Source of the DNA: CABMKH01 sp040797625 | Lineage (GTDB): Bacteria > Bacillota > Clostridia > Tissierellales > Tissierellaceae | DNA length: 64,000 nt | Direction: 5' to 3' | Assembly (NCBI GenBank): GCA_052067355.1 | Contig: JBQHQH010000007.1 | Location: 1-64,000 of the forward strand | Shown here: in pieces, positions 59,415 through 64,000 of the stretch | Position numbering within the stretch: position 1 is the first letter of the stretch | Layout of the letters: every line of letters begins with the position of its first letter | Position numbers and translations under genes: made by a program | The notes under the pieces: generated by a model | Databases searched by the model: none | Seen by the model: the letters and a program-made list of their open reading frames with translations, nothing else | What the model was told of the DNA's origin: nothing

Positions 59415-60152
59415 TTGGATGAAATCAGGATAAAAGCAAAACAGGACTATATGGAAGGTATGAAATATAAGGATATATGCGATAAATATGATATTTCAAT
59501 GAATACCTTAAAATCCTGGGTAAAGAGATACAATTGGTCCGATGAAAGAAAAGAATTAAATAAAAAGGGTGCACACAAGAATAAAAGGGGTGCACCCAAA
59601 GGAAATAAGAACGCAGAAGGTAATCCTGGAGGAGATGGTCCTCCTAAAGGCAACCTTAATGCAATAAAGCATGGAGCTTATCAATCTTTATATGCTGATA
59701 TGCTAAATACTGAAGATAAGATACTTTTTAATATGATTCATTCATCAACAAATATAGATGATGAAATAAAATTACTTAGACTGAAAATAGCAAGACTTCT
59801 TAATAGAGAGAAGTCTTTTTTCTACAATATGTTTGGCCAAAAGGTAGAAAAGGAAATATCAGAAGAAGAGAGAACATCAGGCATTAATGCTTGTATGGAT
59901 CAACTAAGAAAATTAATAGAAACTAAAGCTAAAATGGCTACTGATACAGAGAAGATTGGATTAGATAAAGAAAGATTCGAGTTCCAGAAATATAAAGCAG
60001 AGATAGAGCTGCAGCTTAAGAAAGAAAAACTAGAAATAGAAAAAATTAAGATCCAGGGAGAAGACGAGGAATATGAAGATGATGGATTTATAGAGGCATT
60101 AAAAGGTCACATAAGTGAGGTCTGGGAAGATGAAGATACTGAAGAAGATTAA
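59415..60152 (+). CDS. Phage terminase small subunit
   Basis: 245 residues from TTG 59415 behind AGGTGGTGAT. N-terminal helix-turn-helix (KYKDICDKYDISMNTLKSWV), a Gly/Pro/Lys-rich stretch with GAPKGNKNAEGNPGG and GPPKGNLNAIKHGAY typical of PBSX-type TerS, and a long C-terminal coiled coil. It recognises the packaging site and hands DNA to TerL. The gene overlaps terL by 23 bases. Confidence 0.9.
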   Translation: MDEIRIKAKQDYMEGMKYKDICDKYDISMNTLKSWVKRYNWSDERKELNKKGAHKNKRGAPKGNKNAEGNPGGDGPPKGNLNAIKHGAYQSLYADMLNTEDKILFNMIHSSTNIDDEIKLLRLKIARLLNREKSFFYNMFGQKVEKEISEEERTSGINACMDQLRKLIETKAKMATDTEKIGLDKERFEFQKYKAEIELQLKKEKLEIEKIKIQGEDEEYEDDGFIEALKGHISEVWEDEDTEED

Positions 60153-61404
60153 GAAAGCAGTATTCAAATTCAAGCCCTTCTCCAAGAAACAATTAAAGGT
60201 TTTGACCTGGTGGCTGCCTGAATCTCCTGTATCTGATAAAGAAGGAATTATAGCAGATGGAGCAATAAGAAGTGGAAAGACTTTATCCATGTCATTATCC
60301 TTTGTTATGTGGGCCATGGAGACATTTGACCAGCAGAACTTTGGTATGTGTGGTAAAACCATAGGATCTTTTAGAAGAAATGTATTATTCTGGCTTAAAT
60401 TAATGTTAAAGGCTAGAGGATATAGAGTTAAGGACTTAAGAGCTGATAATTTAGTTATAGTTAGCAGAGGAGAAACTGTTAACTATTTTTATATCTTTGG
60501 TGGTAAAGATGAAAGCTCCCAAGATTTAATTCAAGGGATCACATTAGCAGGAGTATTCTTTGATGAAGTGGCATTGATGCCTGAATCATTTGTCAATCAA
60601 GCTACTGGTAGATGTTCAGTAGAAGGCTCAAAGTTTTGGTTCAACTGTAACCCAGAAGGACCTTATCATTGGTTTAAAGTTAATTGGATAGATAAGATTA
60701 AAGAAAAGAATCTAATTCATTTACATTTTACTATGGATGATAATCTTAGCTTATCTGAGAAAGTAAAAGAAAGATATAGGTCCATGTACAGTGGAGTATT
60801 CTTTCAGAGGTATATCTTAGGCTTATGGGTAATGGCCGAAGGAATTATATACGATATGTTTAATAAAGATAAGCATATTGTAGACACGAAGAATAGAGCT
60901 TATACAAGGTATCACGTATCTATAGACTATGGTACTCAAAACCCTACAACATTTGGATTGTGGGGTCTTTTTAATGGAGTATGGTATAAAGTTAAAGAGT
61001 ACCATTATTCAGGTAGAGAAAAGAATAAGCAAAAGACAGATACAGAATATGCTGATGATTTAATAGAATTTATAGGGGACTTAAATGTTAGGTCCATAAT
61101 AGTAGACCCTAGTGCTGCAAGCTTTATAGCAGAATTAAAGAAAAGAGGATTGAGAGTAAGAAAGGCTAAAAATGATGTAGTGGATGGTATAAGAAATGTG
61201 GCAGCAGCATTAAACGAAGGATTAATAAAATATAATGATTGTTGCAAAGAAACATTTAAAGAATTTAACTCCTATGTATGGGATGAGAAGGCAGCAGAAC
61301 GTGGTGAAGATAAACCTATAGAAAAGAATGATCATCACATGGATGGAGATAGATACTTTGTTAATACCATAATATTTAAACCTAAAGCTATATCATTTGA
61401 TTAG
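60130..61404 (+). CDS. Phage terminase large subunit
   Basis: 424 residues from ATG 60130, nine bases after GAGGT; a GTG at 60115 is the alternative. ATPase Walker A ADGAIRSGKT (43-51) and Walker B GVFFDEVALMP, then the RNase H-like nuclease with VSIDYGTQNPTT, IIVDPSAASF and the last aspartate of HHMDGDRYFV. It translocates and cuts DNA during head filling. Confidence 0.95.
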   Translation: MKILKKIKKAVFKFKPFSKKQLKVLTWWLPESPVSDKEGIIADGAIRSGKTLSMSLSFVMWAMETFDQQNFGMCGKTIGSFRRNVLFWLKLMLKARGYRVKDLRADNLVIVSRGETVNYFYIFGGKDESSQDLIQGITLAGVFFDEVALMPESFVNQATGRCSVEGSKFWFNCNPEGPYHWFKVNWIDKIKEKNLIHLHFTMDDNLSLSEKVKERYRSMYSGVFFQRYILGLWVMAEGIIYDMFNKDKHIVDTKNRAYTRYHVSIDYGTQNPTTFGLWGLFNGVWYKVKEYHYSGREKNKQKTDTEYADDLIEFIGDLNVRSIIVDPSAASFIAELKKRGLRVRKAKNDVVDGIRNVAAALNEGLIKYNDCCKETFKEFNSYVWDEKAAERGEDKPIEKNDHHMDGDRYFVNTIIFKPKAISFD

Positions 61405-61417
61405 GAGGTGTAAAAAC

Positions 61418-62872
61418 TTGAATATAACAGATACAGAGTTGGCAAGTGCTAAGACAGCTTACTATAGTAATACTGGGATGGCATTAGTAGATATTATCCA
61501 GGAAGAGATAAAAGAATGGAATAGTTCTACAGAAAGACAGCTAATGTTAGATGGCCAAAGGTACTATAATGGAGATACAGATGTATTAAAACGTAAAAGA
61601 ATGGCCATAGGAGAAGACGGAAAGCTTGAAGAAGTCACAAACCTAGCTAATAATAAATTAGTTCATAATTTTATTAGAAAGCTTGTAGACCAAAAGGTAG
61701 GATATTTATTATCTAAACCATTGACTATTCAGACTGATAATGAAGAATATAAAAAAATACTAGATAATATATTTGACAAATCCTTTATGAAACTTATTAA
61801 AAATCTAGGCAAGGATGCAGTAAATAAAGGTATAGCATGGATACAAGTCTATTACAATGAAGAAGGGCATCTGAGATTCAAAAGATTATCCTCAGAAGAG
61901 ATAATTCCACTATGGAAGGATTCAGAGCATACTAAACTAGCTGGACTTATCAGAGTTTATGAAGTACTCTCCTATGAGAGTAAAACTAAAAAGACTATTC
62001 AGAAGGTTGAGTATTGGGACACTAAAGGAGTATTTAGATATATAAATGAGAATGGTAATTTAATACCTGATGTTGAAGCTCCAGAAGATACAGGGCATTT
62101 TAGCATGATAGATGATAGAGGAAATAAACAATCATTTACTTGGTCTAAAGTGCCTTTTGTATATTTTAAATATAATGATGAAGAGCAGCCACTTATTAAA
62201 TTTATAAAATCCTTAGCGGATGATTATGATAAACAGAAATCTAACAATAGCAATAATCTAGAAGATTTACCTAATAGTATATATGTGATAAAGAACTATG
62301 ATGGAACTAATCTAGGAGAGTTTAGAAAGAACATGAGCCTTTATAGAGCTGTTAAAGTTACGGATGAAGGTGGAGTAGATACTAAGTCATTAGATATCAA
62401 TGTTGAAGCTTATAAGACTCATATAGAGCAGACCAGAAAAGATATATATGAGTTTGGTAGGGGAGTAGATACTCAATCAGATAAGTTTGGAAATTCTCCT
62501 TCAGGAATAGCATTAAAGTTCCTGTATAATGATTTAGATATGGACTGTAATATTATAGAAACAGAATTCCAAGCAAGTTTGGAATATTTGTTATGGTTTA
62601 TTAATCAGCATTTAATAAATACTGGCCAAGGAGATTTCACTAATGAAAATGTAGATTTTATATTTAATAGAGACACATTAATAAATGAAACAGATAGCAT
62701 TAGCAACTGTAAGGCTTCTGTAGGCATAATTAGTGATGAAACTATAATATCTAATCACCCATGGACCACAAAGGATGAGTTGGAGAAAATGAAGAAACAG
62801 AAGGAAACTGAATTAGACAAACATAGTGGATATGGTAACTTTGGCAAACAAGATGGTGAAGTAGATGGATAA
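61418..62872 (+). CDS. Phage portal protein (SPP1 gp6-like)
   Basis: 484 residues from TTG 61418, 8 bases after AGGAGGTG; an ATG at 61397 overlaps terL and precedes the ribosome binding site. Features are QRYYNGDTDVLKRKRMA, the LVDQKVGYLLSKP segment, and SPSGIALKFLYNDLDM. It forms the dodecameric entry ring of the capsid. Ends eight bases inside the next gene. Confidence 0.93.
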   Translation: MNITDTELASAKTAYYSNTGMALVDIIQEEIKEWNSSTERQLMLDGQRYYNGDTDVLKRKRMAIGEDGKLEEVTNLANNKLVHNFIRKLVDQKVGYLLSKPLTIQTDNEEYKKILDNIFDKSFMKLIKNLGKDAVNKGIAWIQVYYNEEGHLRFKRLSSEEIIPLWKDSEHTKLAGLIRVYEVLSYESKTKKTIQKVEYWDTKGVFRYINENGNLIPDVEAPEDTGHFSMIDDRGNKQSFTWSKVPFVYFKYNDEEQPLIKFIKSLADDYDKQKSNNSNNLEDLPNSIYVIKNYDGTNLGEFRKNMSLYRAVKVTDEGGVDTKSLDINVEAYKTHIEQTRKDIYEFGRGVDTQSDKFGNSPSGIALKFLYNDLDMDCNIIETEFQASLEYLLWFINQHLINTGQGDFTNENVDFIFNRDTLINETDSISNCKASVGIISDETIISNHPWTTKDELEKMKKQKETELDKHSGYGNFGKQDGEVDG

Positions 62873-64000
62873 ACCCACCAAGAAGTATTGGCAAAAGAGA
62901 TTTACTTCATTAACTGATTCCTTACTCAATAAAGGTGAAAACTACTATAAAGAATTAGAGGAAGAATACGAAAAGTCTTTATCCACTCTACAAAAAGATA
63001 TAGAACAGTTCTATATTAGATTTGCAGAAAACAATGAAATAACAATGACAGATGCAAGGAGAATACTAGATAATAGAGAGCTTAAAGAATTTCAGTGGAC
63101 CGTAGAGGAATATATCCAGAAGGGCAAAGAGAATGCAGTAGACCAAAGATGGATGAAAGAATTAGAAAATGCTAGTGCGAGAGTTAGACTAAGTATACTT
63201 GAATCCTTGCAGTATCAAGTTAGACAACAAGTAGAAATAATCACAGTTAAAAGGCTGCATGGACTAACTAAACTATCAGAGGAATTGACAAAAGAGGGTT
63301 ACTATAGGTCCATATATGAAGTACAAAAGGGATTTGGTATAGGTGATACATTTACTATCCTGGACAATAAAACAGTTGAATCCATAATATCTAAACCTTG
63401 GGCACCAGATGGCAGTAATTTTTCTGAAAGGATATGGAGAGATAGAGAGTTATTAGTCAATGAGTTGCAAAAGGAATTAGCACAATCCTTTATACGTGGA
63501 GATGCACCAGATACAGCTATAAGAAATATATCTAAGAAAATGAATACATCAAAAAAGGCAGCAGGGAGATTAATAATGACTGAATCAGCTTTCTTTGCTA
63601 ATGAAGCTAGAGCAAAAGCTTTTAAAGAATTAGGTGTTGAGGAATTTCAATTCTTAGCTACTTTAGATAATGATACATCCGAAATATGTCAAGAAATGGA
63701 CTTAAGAGTATTTAAGTTAAATGAAAGAGAAATAGGAGTTAACTGGCCGCCTCTCCATTGTTGGTGTAGAAGTACAGCAGTACCATATTTTGAAGGCAAC
63801 ATAAAGCAAAGGTGGGCGAGAGATCCTAAGACTGGTAAAGGATATTATGTGGATGGAAATATGCCATATAAGGAATGGTACAAGGAGCATGTAGAAGGTA
63901 AATATGGCAAAGATGAGGCTGAAATAATCAGAAAGAAAAAAGAAAATGAGGGAACAGATTTAGAACAGTATAAGAGTTATAAAAAAAATTTAGGTGATGA
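62865..64000 (+). CDS. Phage minor head protein (Mu F/SPP1 gp7-like), 3' end outside
   Basis: At least 378 residues from ATG 62865 (MDKPTKKYWQKRFTSLTDSL), open to the right edge. The domain near ESAFFANEARAKAFKELGVE, LATLDNDTSEICQEMD and WPPLHCWCRST is the phage Mu F-like head morphogenesis signature. It binds the portal and helps start capsid assembly and DNA ejection. Overlaps the portal by eight bases. Confidence 0.92.
   Translation, partial: MDKPTKKYWQKRFTSLTDSLLNKGENYYKELEEEYEKSLSTLQKDIEQFYIRFAENNEITMTDARRILDNRELKEFQWTVEEYIQKGKENAVDQRWMKELENASARVRLSILESLQYQVRQQVEIITVKRLHGLTKLSEELTKEGYYRSIYEVQKGFGIGDTFTILDNKTVESIISKPWAPDGSNFSERIWRDRELLVNELQKELAQSFIRGDAPDTAIRNISKKMNTSKKAAGRLIMTESAFFANEARAKAFKELGVEEFQFLATLDNDTSEICQEMDLRVFKLNEREIGVNWPPLHCWCRSTAVPYFEGNIKQRWARDPKTGKGYYVDGNMPYKEWYKEHVEGKYGKDEAEIIRKKKENEGTDLEQYKSYKKNLGD

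Larger units (their letters stand above)
42385..64000. mobile_element. Prophage (left end to beyond the window)
   Basis: From the serine recombinase at the left boundary the order is integrase, ImmA, repressor, Cro-like regulator, early small genes, replication genes, ArpU-like late regulator, terS, terL, portal and minor head protein. This is the standard layout of Firmicute siphophages. Tail, lysis genes and the right attachment site lie beyond 64000. The accessory pair at 57385-58876 interrupts the order between late control and packaging. Confidence 0.93.

Overview
The window reads as part of the chromosome of a low-GC, anaerobic, endospore-forming Firmicute of the Clostridia/Tissierellia type. 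Evidence: AT-rich sequence with strong GGAGG ribosome binding sites, the Firmicute order of the tuf-S10-spc-alpha cluster, ECF-transporter genes followed by truA-rplM-rpsI, a CwlD-type spore cortex amidase, a glycine cleavage system with the P-protein split into two subunits, and a Firmicute-type siphophage prophage. I cannot assign genus or species from sequence alone. I see no rRNA, tRNA or CRISPR array.

Layout. (1) 1-15180: 3' end of tuf, a ~250-nt structured leader, then an unbroken same-strand ribosomal cluster from rpsJ to rplQ that includes secY, adk, a KOW-domain protein, infA and rpoA, and ends in a strong terminator. map, usual between adk and infA in Firmicutes, is absent. (2) 15332-19577: ecfA1-ecfA2-ecfT-truA, then rplM-rpsI behind its own promoter, ended by a terminator. 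(3) 19498-31518: a ~12-kb accessory island. It is bracketed by a perfect 38-bp direct repeat of the rpsI 3' end and, just inside that, by two near-identical ~793-bp lipoprotein modules. It holds small exported proteins of unknown function, an ECF sigma factor with a membrane anti-sigma partner, IS3 and IS21 remnants, a 141-bp repeat carrying a terminator and a promoter, and five copies of a ~35-bp palindromic repeat (called R here). R sits exactly where several genes are cut off, so the area looks like an array of exported-protein cassettes joined at R. (4) 31543-42401: core-like genes: a membrane-anchored protein, an LCP-family protein, cwlD, an iron-sulfur aldo/keto reductase, gcvT-gcvH-gcvPA-gcvPB, a PAP2 phosphatase and a membrane transporter whose 3' end is cut by the prophage. 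(5) 42385-64000 and beyond: a prophage. A large serine recombinase, ImmA-type protease and CI-like repressor face left; a Cro-like regulator and early/replication genes face right. These are an SNF2-type helicase, DUF1351, VRR-NUC, a PD-(D/E)XK nuclease fused to an ATPase, DUF669, a family B polymerase, a D5 primase-helicase, a sliding clamp and an iteron-like origin. An ArpU-like regulator, a two-gene Kiwa-like defence candidate and the packaging/head genes terS, terL, portal and a minor head protein follow. The window ends inside the last gene.

How it works together. Regions 1 and 2 make ribosomes, the core transcription subunit alpha and the Sec pore. The prophage has a classical divergent switch with two near-perfect palindromic operators and its own replisome. 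The most unusual parts are the island with its R-bounded gene truncations, the convergent Kiwa-like pair, the iteron cluster before the phage clamp gene, and the mutually exclusive stems upstream of rpsJ.
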